DNA of 20,061 bases from an uncultured Clostridia bacterium (GCA_946415665.1 CAMKTI010000017.1:1-20061), one strand, 5' to 3'; counted from the stretch's first letter, positions 6,545 through 16,209 are shown. Numbers and translations are program-made. Notes: generated by a model from the letters alone, not told the origin.

Positions 6545-9500
6545 ATGAGCAATTATGATTTGCTTTTATCATCTGACGAGATGACAGTAGTGGATGAATA
6601 TGCTCCGAAAATTCAAAATAGAATTTATCATCAATCCGAGGCAGATTTTGAAAAAGATATGATTTAGAAATTACAAATTCGAGGTTATAAGTATATTAAT
6701 ATTCATAAAATTGACGATGTCATTGCTAATCTTCGTGTTTGTATGGAAGGGTTGAACAATATAAAATTTACAGATGCTGAGTGGCAAAGAATTTATTTGG
6801 ATAATATCTTGAAAAAAAGCACAGAGATAAAGAATAAAACAAAATTGATTTAATGTACTCAAGACGATAGCTCGTCTTTTTCTTTTACATATGATGACGG
6901 TCGGGTTACAAATATAAAATTGATCGACAAATATAATATTTATCGCAATAAACTTCAGGTCATCAGTCAATATCAAGGAGATGGTAATTTTAGTAATAGA
7001 TATGATGTAACTATTCTCATCAATGGTTTGCCTCTTGTTCATTGTGAATTAAAACACAGGGAAATTGCTATCAAAGAAGCATTGAATCAAATTGAAATGT
7101 ACCAAAGGGGTTCTTTTGAAGTCGATAATAGTCTATTTGAATACATACAAATTTTTATTATCAGTAACGGAACGCACATAAGATATTATTCTAATACGAC
7201 AAGATTTAATCATGTGGAAAATTATAATGTGAAACGTAGAGCTGTAAAAACTGGTTCTAATTCTTTTGAATTTACATCTTTTTGGGCTGATGCGGAGAAC
7301 AAAACTATTTTGGATCTAGTTGATTTCACAAAAACATTTTTTGCAAAGGGAACACTTTTAAAAATTATTACAAGATACTGTGTTTTTACAGCCGATGAAA
7401 ATTTGCTTGTGATGCGACCATATCAAATTGCGGCTGTTGAGAGAATTTTAAATCAAATTCAAATCGCTAATAATTATAATAGATTTGGAACGATTGATGC
7501 AGGCGGTTTTATTTGGCACACGACAGGTTCAGGAAAAACTCTTACATCATTTAAAGCAGCTCAATTAGCAACAAAACTTGATTATATTGATAAAGTTTTG
7601 TTTATAGTCGATAGAAATAATTTGGATTATCAAACCATGAAAGAATATGTCAGATTTCAAAAAGGTACTGCAAATGGAAATAAAAGTACTAAGATTCTCG
7701 AACAACAAATTTCAAATCCTGTATGTAAAATTATTGTTACTACAATTCAAAAGTTGGATATTTTTATAAAACGTAATCAGACACATGAGATCTATAATAA
7801 AAATGTTGTTTTAATTTTTGATGAATGTCATCGTAGTCATTTTGGTGACTCACATAATAGAATTACGAAGGCGTTTAAAAAATATGTTTTGGATTTACAG
7901 GCATGCCGGTGTTTACTGCTAATTCAAGGTCAAACAGAAAACATCCAACCCTTAGAACTACGAAACAGGCTTTGGGTAAAAAATTACATATATACACGGT
8001 AGTAAATGCAATTAATGATAAAAACGTGCTCCCGTTTAGAATCGATTATTATAATACGACTAAAACAAACAATGCGGACAATTCTCTTATTGAAGATATT
8101 GATGATGAAAAAATTTTACTCGCTGAAAACAGAGTATCTACAGTGGTTCATTACATACTTACACATTTTGACCAAAAGACAATGCGAAATTCTTCGGCAT
8201 ATAAATTTAATGCAATAACTAATATAAAAGATGTAACAAAAGGGCATGAGGAAAAAAGAGAAAGTATTAACCGTAAAGGTTTTAATTCTATTTTTGCTGT
8301 ATCGTCTATTAACGCCGCAAAAGTATGGTACGAAGAATTTAAGCGGCAAATGAATATTGATCCCAAGTTAAATCGAAAAATTGCTCTTATCTACTCTTGC
8401 GGAATAAATAAGGAAGAAGATATAGATGGCAATTATCTTATTGACGAAGATTCTGATTCGACAGATGCTTTATCCATAGATGATAGACTATATCTTGAGA
8501 AAACTATTCATGATTATAACAAAATGTTTGGGACATCATTTGATGTGTCAAACACTCGATTTTCAAATTATTATAAGGATTTATCTCTTCGTATGAAAAA
8601 TGGTGAAATTGATATTCTTATTGTTGTAAATATGTTTCTTACCGGATTTGATGCAACAATACTTAATACACTCTGGGTAGATAAACATTTAAGACAGCAC
8701 GGATTGATACAAGCATTTTCAAGAACTAATCGTATTTTAAACAGTGTCAAAGCATATGGAAATATTGTATGTTTTAGGAATCTTCGCAAAGAAGTTGATG
8801 ACGCTATATCTCTTTTTGGTGATGAAACTGCATCAGGTATCGTTTTATTAAAATTATATAAAGATTATTACAATGGGTATGATGATAAAAGTGATGATGG
8901 AAAAATTGAGAATCATCATTTGGGGTATAAAGAAAATGTTGAAAAGCTTAAAACCGAATATTCTTTGCCTGTCAACATGATTTCAGAAGAACGAAAAAAG
9001 GATTTCATAATATTGTTTGGTGCGATTTTAAGACTTTATAACATATTAAAATCTTTTGATGAATTTCAGGTGGCGAAATTTTTACAGAGGCTGAAATGCA
9101 AGATTATTTGGCTATATATACGGATTTACATGAAGAGTTTAAAGTTATTACAGCTAAAGAAAACGTAGCTTCTGATATTGTTTTTGAAATGGATTTGGTG
9201 CGTAATATCGTTGTGAATATTGATTATGTCTTGGCTCTTGTAGCGAAATATCAAAAAGAACGGCACAAGAATAAAAAAATTCCTGTAGATATATTTCGAG
9301 CTATCAATTCAAATCTTGAGCTTAGACCTAAAAAAGAATTGATTGAAATGTTTATTAAGCAACTGGATGATACAGAAGATACTTATGAAGCTTGGATTAA
9401 ATTTCGGGATGAACAGAAAGCCAAAGAATTAGCTCAAATAGTTGCTCGTGAAAATTTAAAAATGCCTGAAACAAAGGATTTAATTTATACGGCAATCCAA

Positions 9501-9647
9501 AATGGTCATTTTAATATTACAGATGCAGAAATTGCAGAAATTCTTCCACCAATATCTAGATTCGGTGGCGGTATAGATAAAAGGCTTGCAAAAAAAAGAT
9601 ATATATATGAATTATTAAATCACTTTTTTATGAAATATCATGATTAA
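6545..9647 (+). pseudogene. hsdR: Type I restriction endonuclease (HsdR), multiply broken
   Basis: HsdR is the DNA-translocating nuclease subunit of type I systems. A full-length reading of about 1034 aa can be rebuilt from ATG 6545 (MSNYDLLLSSDEMTVVDEYA). It has the nuclease domain with ELKHREIAIKEALNQI, the Walker A motif HTTGSGKT, the DECHRSHFGD box, helicase motif GFTGMPV, then FLTGFDA and QAFSRTNRIL, and a C-terminal region ending near 9647. Four lesions break it: TAG at 6665-6667, TAA at 6851-6853, a 1-nt loss near 7888-7895 just before GFTGMPV, and a 1-nt loss near 9062-9068 before GEIFTEAEMQDY. The fragments 6920-8002, 7903-9168 and 9096-9647 are its surviving open parts. No matching hsdM is in this window. 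Confidence 0.93.
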
Positions 9648-9772
9648 TTGAATTAAGTTGACAGTTGTTCTGGTAAGAAATTTTTTGAAGCCAAAATAAT
9701 TAATTGCAAAAAAATGTCTCATCCTCGTAAATAATCATTTTTAGAGAAAGTAATGTCATTAATTTAAGGCTG

Positions 9773-9822
9773 AAAATAACAAAACTATCTTCATCATAAA
9801 GATGTTGAGGGTTATTTTTTCT
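9773..9822. terminator. Possible terminator between the convergent hsdR and restriction operons
   Basis: AAAATAAC (about 9773-9780) can pair with GTTATTTT (9812-9819), with an inner ATCTT/AAGAT stem, followed by a T-run on the plus strand. It lies between hsdR and the end of the minus-strand operon. The rest of 9648-9823 shows nothing recognisable. Confidence 0.4.
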
Positions 9823-9823
9823 A

Positions 9824-10021
9824 CTATTTAGGTTTCGTTTTCGCCGTCTTTTTCACAGGAGTAACCTTATTCAGACATTCTTCAAGAGCAAGTTCGACAA
9901 TAACAGTCTTCGGAATATGACTCCAATTCGAATAATTATCAAGTCTTGTTCCTAAATCCTTACGAATTCTGAATGACCTTGCCCATGCATCTTTTGTCTT
10001 CGGTCTTGTTATATCACTCAT
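9824..10021 (-). CDS. Small ribbon-helix-helix-like protein
   Basis: This 65-aa basic protein has a strand-like segment (about 15-20, SFRIRKDL) and two predicted helices (about 21-33 and 38-52, PKTVIVELALEECLNKV). That order resembles ribbon-helix-helix DNA-binding proteins such as CopG/Arc. The C-terminus is a Lys/Thr/Pro-rich tail. Its ATG overlaps the TGA of the specificity subunit (ATGA), implying translational coupling. It is probably a regulator or accessory DNA-binding factor of the operon. The fold assignment rests on pattern only. Confidence 0.7.
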   Translation of the reverse strand: MSDITRPKTKDAWARSFRIRKDLGTRLDNYSNWSHIPKTVIVELALEECLNKVTPVKKTAKTKPK

Positions 10022-10527
10022 ACTCCAATCTGCAAATCAGTTATAATCTGATTTGATTTATCCATAATAGATTTCATATATCTTTCCATATACTGCCAAT
10101 CGGGTTCACCCGTCGACGTGATAGGTAGATAAATAATGTCTTCGGCTAATTTTGTTCCTGTACACATATTATCAAATTTATATTTTTTATCAGAAACTTT
10201 TTCAATAACACTTGAAACAAATATTCCGATACATTCATTTATATCAAATTTCGGAGTAAGTATATTTACTCTGCCGTGTGAAACGCAGTAATACGGATTC
10301 GCTTGATAAAATGCTTTGCCGAACATATCAACAGTAATGGTTTTTGCTCCTTGAATAGTGGCTTTATCATCTTGAATGTATGCAACTATACCGTTGTTAG
10401 TTTTACCCGATGATATTAAAGGAACATTACCATCTTTAATAGATTTAGGCTGAATATCATCCTTTGATAACGACATATCAAACAAATCACCAACTCTGAA
10501 CTTGCCCCATCCGCTTGTATCAATCAT
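10018..10527 (-). CDS. Half-size restriction specificity subunit (single target-recognition domain)
   Basis: The protein resembles one half of an HsdS/type IIG specificity subunit. It begins with WGKFRVGDLFD, typical of the start of a target-recognition domain, and ends with LPITSTGEPDWQYMERYMKSI, the motif before the spacer helix. At 169 aa it has one recognition domain where HsdS usually has two, so it would act as a dimer or give a half-site. I chose the ATG at 10527 because AGGTGG lies 8 nt upstream; a GTG at 10539 would add four residues. The start overlaps the stop of the methylase gene by 8 nt, and its stop overlaps the next start. It probably directs the partner enzyme to its DNA site. 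Confidence 0.82.
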   Translation of the reverse strand: MIDTSGWGKFRVGDLFDMSLSKDDIQPKSIKDGNVPLISSGKTNNGIVAYIQDDKATIQGAKTITVDMFGKAFYQANPYYCVSHGRVNILTPKFDINECIGIFVSSVIEKVSDKKYKFDNMCTGTKLAEDIIYLPITSTGEPDWQYMERYMKSIMDKSNQIITDLQIGV

Positions 10528-12331
10528 CCTTGTCACCACCTATCTTTATATTAACACCAGTATCATCAGATGTAACTTCACTACCATACAGAACAGTATT
10601 AAGCAGTTTCTCACCAAATTTTTTGGTATCAATGCCCTTCTTGAAACAAATATAATCCATAGCCGCCTTCCTGAAATCTTCTTCTGAGATCTCAAAAGGC
10701 TTTTCAGGCATCTGATATGACAAATGTTTTTCAGGATTTATCCACTGTGCTGTGTTGTGTTTTGTGTCACGAAGTTTACTGATACTGTCAATCCAATAAT
10801 CTTCGATAGCCTTCCACTTATGCTTAATGTCCTGTCTGCCCTCATTCTTAACAGTTTCAAGACCATCATCTTCAATATAACATCCGAAGATTTCCTGTCC
10901 GTTCTGAGGTTGTCCTGTCTTGAATACAAAGATAGAAGTAGTAACACCCACCCCAAAGAATAAAGGTTCAGGCAGTTTAATAATCTTTGTAATTTTATGA
11001 TTTGACAAGATACGCTTAATTTGTGTTTTAGATGCTTTTTCGAGTTTCTTATCAGGCAAGATAAAAGCACAATCCGTACCTGCTTTTACAGAATCAAGAA
11101 CATTTTCAACAATGGTCATACAGCCATACTTATTTTCATAAGGAGGATTCATCAGAACCTTTGTGATAGGCTTAGATTTAATCCATTCACACGCTGAATC
11201 TGTTCTCATATCGTTTTGGTCAAGGTTGGTTTTACCATCTTTATGAATAAGCATATTCGCACAGGCAAGAGCATAAATTTCTTTATCAAACTCAATACCG
11301 AATAAATGACCTTTACGTATTTCTTTTGCCTTATTGGTATCATATCCACCTGCTTCACGCATCATATTGGACATACCCTTGACAAGAAAAGCACCTGAAC
11401 CACAAGTAAAATCACCAAGATAATCATTTTGTGTTACATCAAGCAGACGATACATAAATGATGTAATGTGTTCAGGAGTGAAAACCTGCCCTGCTTCAGA
11501 TTTTTTCTTATATCGATTGAACTCATTGAAAAAGATACCCATTACATCTTCACCACGCCATTCATTAGAATTAACGCAATCGGATATGGTACAAACGTCA
11601 TTGATAAAATCATTGATGGCTTTCTGATTTTCGGAATAGTTCATATCTATCTTTGCATAGACTTCCTCAAGAATATGAAGTTTCATATTATGTTGCTTGC
11701 TATCTTCCAAAGATTTATGAATCGTATTGAGTATCTGTATATGAAGAAGTGAAAACTCACAATCCTTTAACTTTTCAAGTCTTGCTCCGTATCTCTGTGC
11801 AACCAAAGCACAAGCCGTGAATATCATACGGTGATATAGATTTTTAACGCCGAAATTCACATGAAGATTATTATTGATACTACGAGTAACACCATAAATC
11901 TTCTGTGTTGGTATTCCCTGTTCATTCACCAAATCAATATAAAATTTCTTATGCTGAATTTCATTCGGAATGTCTATAGGTTCATTATTTAAAAACCCAG
12001 CAGTTTTATATCCATTGTGAAGGATGCCAACGACATTTTTCCAACCTGCATCCATAAGAATCTGACAGTTCTTTTTGATTTCATCGACAATTTTATTTGT
12101 ACCAATGTCTTCATTACTATTTTTGGTTTCGAGCAGAATAGCAACTGCATTTTTGTTATCAGGAATATACCATCCGTCAGGTTTATCAGATACACCCTTG
12201 ATACCTAATTGATTAAAGGTAGTAATCTGTCCTGTGCCTTGCTGAATACCCTTTTCCTTTTCATTGAAACCAAGGATAATCTTATCATTATCTCTGACTT
12301 CATCTTCGCGCAAAAACTTAGCCATTATCAT
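10520..12331 (-). CDS. Restriction-methylase fusion: PD-(D/E)XK-like N-terminus plus N6-adenine methylase
   Basis: The protein (603 aa) would methylate adenine and, if the N-terminus is active, cut DNA. The methylase part has GQVFTPEHI (281-289), an AdoMet-binding loop DFTCGSGAF (307-315) and the catalytic NPPY (395-398). Ahead of it, residues 20-160 resemble the nuclease domain of type I R subunits: Glu24, Asp52 in KPDGWYI and E68-T-K70 form a plausible PD-(D/E)XK set. This layout, with a separate S protein next door, is like BcgI-type systems rather than a plain HsdM. GAAAGGA lies 5 nt before the ATG at 12331; a second ATG at 12325 is possible. Reading frame and motifs are intact, and base composition is less A/T-rich than the flanking core genes, which suggests transfer. 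Confidence 0.88.
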   Translation of the reverse strand: MIMAKFLREDEVRDNDKIILGFNEKEKGIQQGTGQITTFNQLGIKGVSDKPDGWYIPDNKNAVAILLETKNSNEDIGTNKIVDEIKKNCQILMDAGWKNVVGILHNGYKTAGFLNNEPIDIPNEIQHKKFYIDLVNEQGIPTQKIYGVTRSINNNLHVNFGVKNLYHRMIFTACALVAQRYGARLEKLKDCEFSLLHIQILNTIHKSLEDSKQHNMKLHILEEVYAKIDMNYSENQKAINDFINDVCTISDCVNSNEWRGEDVMGIFFNEFNRYKKKSEAGQVFTPEHITSFMYRLLDVTQNDYLGDFTCGSGAFLVKGMSNMMREAGGYDTNKAKEIRKGHLFGIEFDKEIYALACANMLIHKDGKTNLDQNDMRTDSACEWIKSKPITKVLMNPPYENKYGCMTIVENVLDSVKAGTDCAFILPDKKLEKASKTQIKRILSNHKITKIIKLPEPLFFGVGVTTSIFVFKTGQPQNGQEIFGCYIEDDGLETVKNEGRQDIKHKWKAIEDYWIDSISKLRDTKHNTAQWINPEKHLSYQMPEKPFEISEEDFRKAAMDYICFKKGIDTKKFGEKLLNTVLYGSEVTSDDTGVNIKIGGDKDD

Positions 12332-12378
12332 CTATATCCTTTCATACAAAATTAGTGCAGATATTATCTACTCTCTAT

Positions 12379-12407
12379 AATATATCAGATATAGATGAAA
12401 AGCGCAA
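12379..12407 (-). promoter_or_regulatory. Candidate promoter of the restriction operon (proximal copy)
   Basis: On the minus strand, TTGCGC (12407-12402) and TATATT (12384-12379) are 17 nt apart. This would start transcription near 12372, about 40 nt before the methylase ATG. The -35 match is moderate. Confidence 0.4.
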
Positions 12408-12488
12408 TACAAAATCATAAATAAATTATTTTATATTATTTAATATTGCATTTATGATAACCAAGAGCTGTAAGCATCATATCTCTAT

Positions 12489-12517
12489 AATATATCAGAT
12501 ATAGATGAAAAGCGCAA
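12489..12517 (-). promoter_or_regulatory. Candidate promoter of the restriction operon (distal copy)
   Basis: This is the same TTGCGC-17-TATATT arrangement in the second 110-bp copy. If active, the operon has two identical promoters in series. Confidence 0.35.
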
Positions 12518-12591
12518 TACAAAATCATAAATAAATTATTTTATATTATTTAATATTGCATTTATGATAACCAAGAGCTGTAAGCATCATA

Positions 12592-12780
12592 AAACATTTT
12601 AACCAAAAAATAAGAGTCCAACTCTCCGACCAAAGTTTGTTGAACCTTTATCTGACAACAAATTACACTGCAAACCCTTTATTTACTTGGTATTATAACT
12701 CATTAATTTGTTAATGTCGATACAAAATAATATAAGAACACTCATAAATGAACAAAAACCATTATTTTTACTGTTGATAG
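12592..12780. other. Intergenic stretch with nothing recognisable
   Basis: This A/T-rich sequence has no convincing ORF, hairpin or RNA gene. It separates the restriction operon's upstream region from a short possible gene remnant. Confidence 0.5.
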
Positions 12781-12954
12781 ATGAGGTTGATACCGGTGAA
12801 GTGCTATGTTTTATTCAAATCGAACGCTCCTTATACAGATACTCCCAATGGTAGATATAACTTTGATACGGAAAAAATTAAGGATGCAACAATTTGTTAC
12901 ACAGTTAACTTAATGATTACTTTCCTAATTTTGTGTATCAAGTTCTTCCCTTAA
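12781..12954 (+). pseudogene. Short possible gene remnant, unknown
   Basis: A 57-codon frame starts ATG 12781 and includes APYTDTPNGRYNFDTEKIKD, whose composition looks like real protein rather than random A/T translation. After CYTVNL it turns hydrophobic. A neighbouring frame continues with NDYFPNFVYQVLPLISLW, suggesting a frameshift near 12910. No ribosome-binding site is evident. It may be the scar of an older gene; I do not recognise the family. Confidence 0.25.
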
Positions 12955-13033
12955 TATCATTGTGGGTTTTTTTTATGCATATAAATTTATTATATTAAGC
13001 GACAATTCTATCACCATATTTCTTTTTCGCAAT

Positions 13034-16000
13034 TTAATATAACTGCCACGTCACAAACCATTTTAAAAATTTATCTATATAAAATTTTGGAACCAATAAT
13101 CCAGAAATAACAGGATAAAACATAATAAATAAAAATCCTGCTAGACCTCCAATCAAAAATAAAATTTTATTTTCAAATTTTACATACAAATAATCTTTTA
13201 CAAAATAAACAAGCATCAAAATTAAAAATGGAATACATGGAAAATAATGATAAGCAAAACTTGGACGCTTAATAAAAATCCATGGCCATAACATCGATAA
13301 ATATCCAACTAACAAAAAAAATATTTTTCTATCAAACGCTTTTGATATTTTTGACAAACAATAAAAAAATCCGATTAAACCGCCGTAACAAATTACAGGA
13401 TTTGCAAAACATGAAATCCCTGCTCGTTTATCTAAAAATTTATGCGTATAAAATAAAATCGGTCTCAAATTTAAAATCCACTGCCACCAACGCGAACTAA
13501 ATGGATGCGTCGCTTTTAAATACGCATGATAACTAAGCATATAATCCTGATTTTTTATCACATCATAAAAACCATTTACGCCTTCTGTTTTTGCGTATAA
13601 AAAATAACTTGAAAAATAAATTGGCAAGAAAATAAAAACCATAAACAAAATAAATAAATTAAGCGACCTCGACGACAAAACAATAAATTTATCTTTTATA
13701 TCTTTTTTGTTTAACTTTCTTGCATATAAATATTCTCGATATCTAAAAAATAAACTCGCCAAAAAAATTATAAAAACACCAAACAAAGCATAAAATCCCT
13801 GCCATTTTACAGAACATGCTAATCCCGAAAAAACTACACATAAAAATAACGACTTAATATTTTTTTTAAAATCCATATCAAAAAAACTTTGATTATAATA
13901 AACATAAATTTCTAAAAACATTAGCATCACAAAAAAAACTGTATAAGAATCAATCGTAGCAATTCGTGTTTGCTCAAAATGCATAAAATCAAACGAAAAT
14001 AAAACCGTTGCAAATACTGCCCAAAGACTCCGATCAAAAATTTTTTTCGCCAAAATATAAAAAACTGGCAGCATTAAAACTCCGCACAACGTTCCAAAAA
14101 ATCTATATCCAAAAGGTGTCATTCCAAAAATTTTTATTCCCGCCGCAATAATATTTTTTCCTAATGGCGGATGTGTCGTTTCATAAACTTTTAAGCCATG
14201 CAAAAATTCATATCCTGTTCGTGCATGATAAACTTCGTCGAAATACATATTATTTTTATAATCAAACTCATTTGGGATTAAATCTTGCTCGTCAAAAAGT
14301 TCTTTGCCTATCTCAGAAATTAAATTTAATTCTAGCAAATTATTTTTTTTATCTCTAAATCCAATTTCATGCACATAAAAATTATCATCCAAAAATTTTA
14401 TTTTTAAATATCTTGCTCGAATATTTAAATTTTCTTCTTGCCATTTAAAAACCGATCCAAGTCCATCAAACTTTATGTTTTTTTCAAAATGCCAATTAAA
14501 TTTATTTCGTGAACTAAATACAAAAATATTTTTATTTTCCCGAACTCCATTTAACATTTGCATACGATCTATATTTTTCTTATCACCAAAATCAATTACA
14601 ACTTCATCATTTTTTTGTGCCAGAAAAAAATTTTGTGGCGCTTTTATATCACCCAAATTATAAAACGCGATAATCCCATAAAAAAAACTGATCACGAAAA
14701 TTATTAACCAATCTTTTTTTTCTAATCCAGCCAATTTTGCTGTCGGCACAAAATTTTTTGCTGGCTTTATTTCAAATCCTTTATTTACAAAATTTCGTTT
14801 TTCGATTTTATTTTCCACTAGCTCCAGAAAATTATTATTCGCAAAAAAAATTCCTAATCCAGCCAAAATTATATTCACAATCGAAAAAATTTGTTCCGTG
14901 ACACCAAATAATTTTTCATTATTTAGTAGCATAAAAAAATTTATAAACACCGTCCAAGAAAAACCAACATACAACAGCAAATTTTTTTTATCTTGGTGAA
15001 AAATAAAACTCATTAAAAAAAATAATAGCGAAGGAAAAACAAATTTTGCATTTACATCAAAAACAAAAATAAAAACCAAAATATTTAAAAGCCCAGCACA
15101 AAAAAAATATTTTGCCTTTGACTTAGATTTTTTTAAAAACCCAAAAGCAAAAATAAAAATCAATGCATAAATTAAAATCTCAAACAAAATCAAACATATA
15201 TTACTTGGCAATTTAAATCGATTTAAATTTAAATACATATAAATATTAAATGCGTCGACGGTTGCAAAATTATAAAACCTAAAATTTTTTTGCCATTCAG
15301 ATATAACTGACATAAAATTAAAATTTTTAACAAACGGACTCAAAAACAAAATAAAAATTAAAGCCAGACACAAAATATATTTCGATAACAAAAACCAAGT
15401 TTTTTTACTAAATTTATTTTCTCTTAGCAAATCATAAATCACATAAATAAATATCGGTGAAAAAATTAATACTTGTGGCTTTATAAAAATCCCAAACAAA
15501 AACAAAATCAAACTATACAAATATTTTTTGTCATAGATAAAACAGAGACTCAAAAAAATAAAAAACGTATAAAGCGATTCAAGTTGCCCAAAAATTACTG
15601 AGTTAAAAATAATTACGGGGTTTAAAATATAAATTAAAGCAAAAATAAAACTTGCTTTCTCTCCGATTTCTTTACTTCCAAATTTATAAATCAAAATTCC
15701 CGTTAAAATATCAAATAAAACGTTTTGCAGCTTCAATAAAATTCTAAAATTTTCTGACGATAATTTAAAAACGTTTTTGATTACGCTCAAGCCATAAAAA
15801 AAATAAACTTGCCCCGGCGGATAAAATCTAAAATTTTTTTGCCAATAATAATTATTAATTCCATGTTTTTGAAAATAATTAATCGCCTTTATTAAATAAT
15901 TAAAATCGCTAGCAAAACAATTAAATTTAAAAAAAAATAGTCTCGCCAAAAAACAAATTAAAATAATTGCGAGACACGGATTAAAAATATTTTTCCATAT

Positions 16001-16150
16001 GCGTTTAAAATCACAAATATAAATTAATAAAAATATAAATCCCAATAAAAACACCAACTCTAAAATCAAAATAATTGCCCCCAAAATTATTTTTTCGTCA
16101 AAAAAATTATTATTCATTTTATCAAAACACAAATTTTTATTTTGATTCAT
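13034..16150 (-). CDS. Large polytopic GT-C glycosyltransferase, PMT (GT39)-like C-terminus fused to a second GT-C-like module
   Basis: A 1038-aa membrane protein likely transfers sugars from a lipid carrier on the outer face of the membrane. The C-terminal part (about 620-1038) matches the protein O-mannosyltransferase type: FDEVYHA with D638-E639, then THPPLGK, then many membrane spans. Before it, about 500-615 is a soluble beta-rich segment (ARYLKIKFLDDNFYVHEIGF) resembling the discoidin-like domain seen in some bacterial relatives. The first 470 residues form another multi-span unit with an acidic loop (SDFNYL, Asp82), FYPPGQVYF and FGIFIKPQVLIF, as in other GT-C mannosyltransferase-like enzymes. 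PMT-type enzymes are usually shorter. No ribosome-binding site precedes the ATG at 16150; an ATG 11 codons in is also possible. It is divergent from tRNA-Trp. Acceptor and sugar are unknown. Confidence 0.83.
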   Translation of the reverse strand: MNQNKNLCFDKMNNNFFDEKIILGAIILILELVFLLGFIFLLIYICDFKRIWKNIFNPCLAIILICFLARLFFFKFNCFASDFNYLIKAINYFQKHGINNYYWQKNFRFYPPGQVYFFYGLSVIKNVFKLSSENFRILLKLQNVLFDILTGILIYKFGSKEIGEKASFIFALIYILNPVIIFNSVIFGQLESLYTFFIFLSLCFIYDKKYLYSLILFLFGIFIKPQVLIFSPIFIYVIYDLLRENKFSKKTWFLLSKYILCLALIFILFLSPFVKNFNFMSVISEWQKNFRFYNFATVDAFNIYMYLNLNRFKLPSNICLILFEILIYALIFIFAFGFLKKSKSKAKYFFCAGLLNILVFIFVFDVNAKFVFPSLLFFLMSFIFHQDKKNLLLYVGFSWTVFINFFMLLNNEKLFGVTEQIFSIVNIILAGLGIFFANNNFLELVENKIEKRNFVNKGFEIKPAKNFVPTAKLAGLEKKDWLIIFVISFFYGIIAFYNLGDIKAPQNFFLAQKNDEVVIDFGDKKNIDRMQMLNGVRENKNIFVFSSRNKFNWHFEKNIKFDGLGSVFKWQEENLNIRARYLKIKFLDDNFYVHEIGFRDKKNNLLELNLISEIGKELFDEQDLIPNEFDYKNNMYFDEVYHARTGYEFLHGLKVYETTHPPLGKNIIAAGIKIFGMTPFGYRFFGTLCGVLMLPVFYILAKKIFDRSLWAVFATVLFSFDFMHFEQTRIATIDSYTVFFVMLMFLEIYVYYNQSFFDMDFKKNIKSLFLCVVFSGLACSVKWQGFYALFGVFIIFLASLFFRYREYLYARKLNKKDIKDKFIVLSSRSLNLFILFMVFIFLPIYFSSYFLYAKTEGVNGFYDVIKNQDYMLSYHAYLKATHPFSSRWWQWILNLRPILFYTHKFLDKRAGISCFANPVICYGGLIGFFYCLSKISKAFDRKIFFLLVGYLSMLWPWIFIKRPSFAYHYFPCIPFLILMLVYFVKDYLYVKFENKILFLIGGLAGFLFIMFYPVISGLLVPKFYIDKFLKWFVTWQLY

Positions 16151-16165
16151 GAAAAAAAATTATAC

Positions 16166-16194
16166 TTGACAAACATAATTTTTTCTTGTATTAT
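16166..16194 (+). promoter_or_regulatory. Near-consensus promoter of tRNA-Trp
   Basis: TTGACA (16166-16171) and TATTAT (16189-16194) are separated by 17 nt and lie 15 nt before the tRNA. It is among the best promoter matches in the window. Confidence 0.8.
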
Positions 16195-16209
16195 GAATAT
16201 GTATATTTT

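Larger units (their letters stand above)
12372..12591. repeat. Perfect 110-bp tandem duplication
   Basis: 12372-12481 and 12482-12591 are identical by eye. The repeat begins 41 nt upstream of the methylase start. Each copy includes the promoter-like pair described separately and an imperfect palindrome, CTATAATATA/TCAGATATAG. The identity implies a recent duplication. Confidence 0.97.

Noticed and set aside
7903..9168. An independent 421-aa helicase gene
   Set aside because: It begins within helicase sequence and continues the HsdR alignment after a 1-nt shift, so it is part of the hsdR pseudogene.
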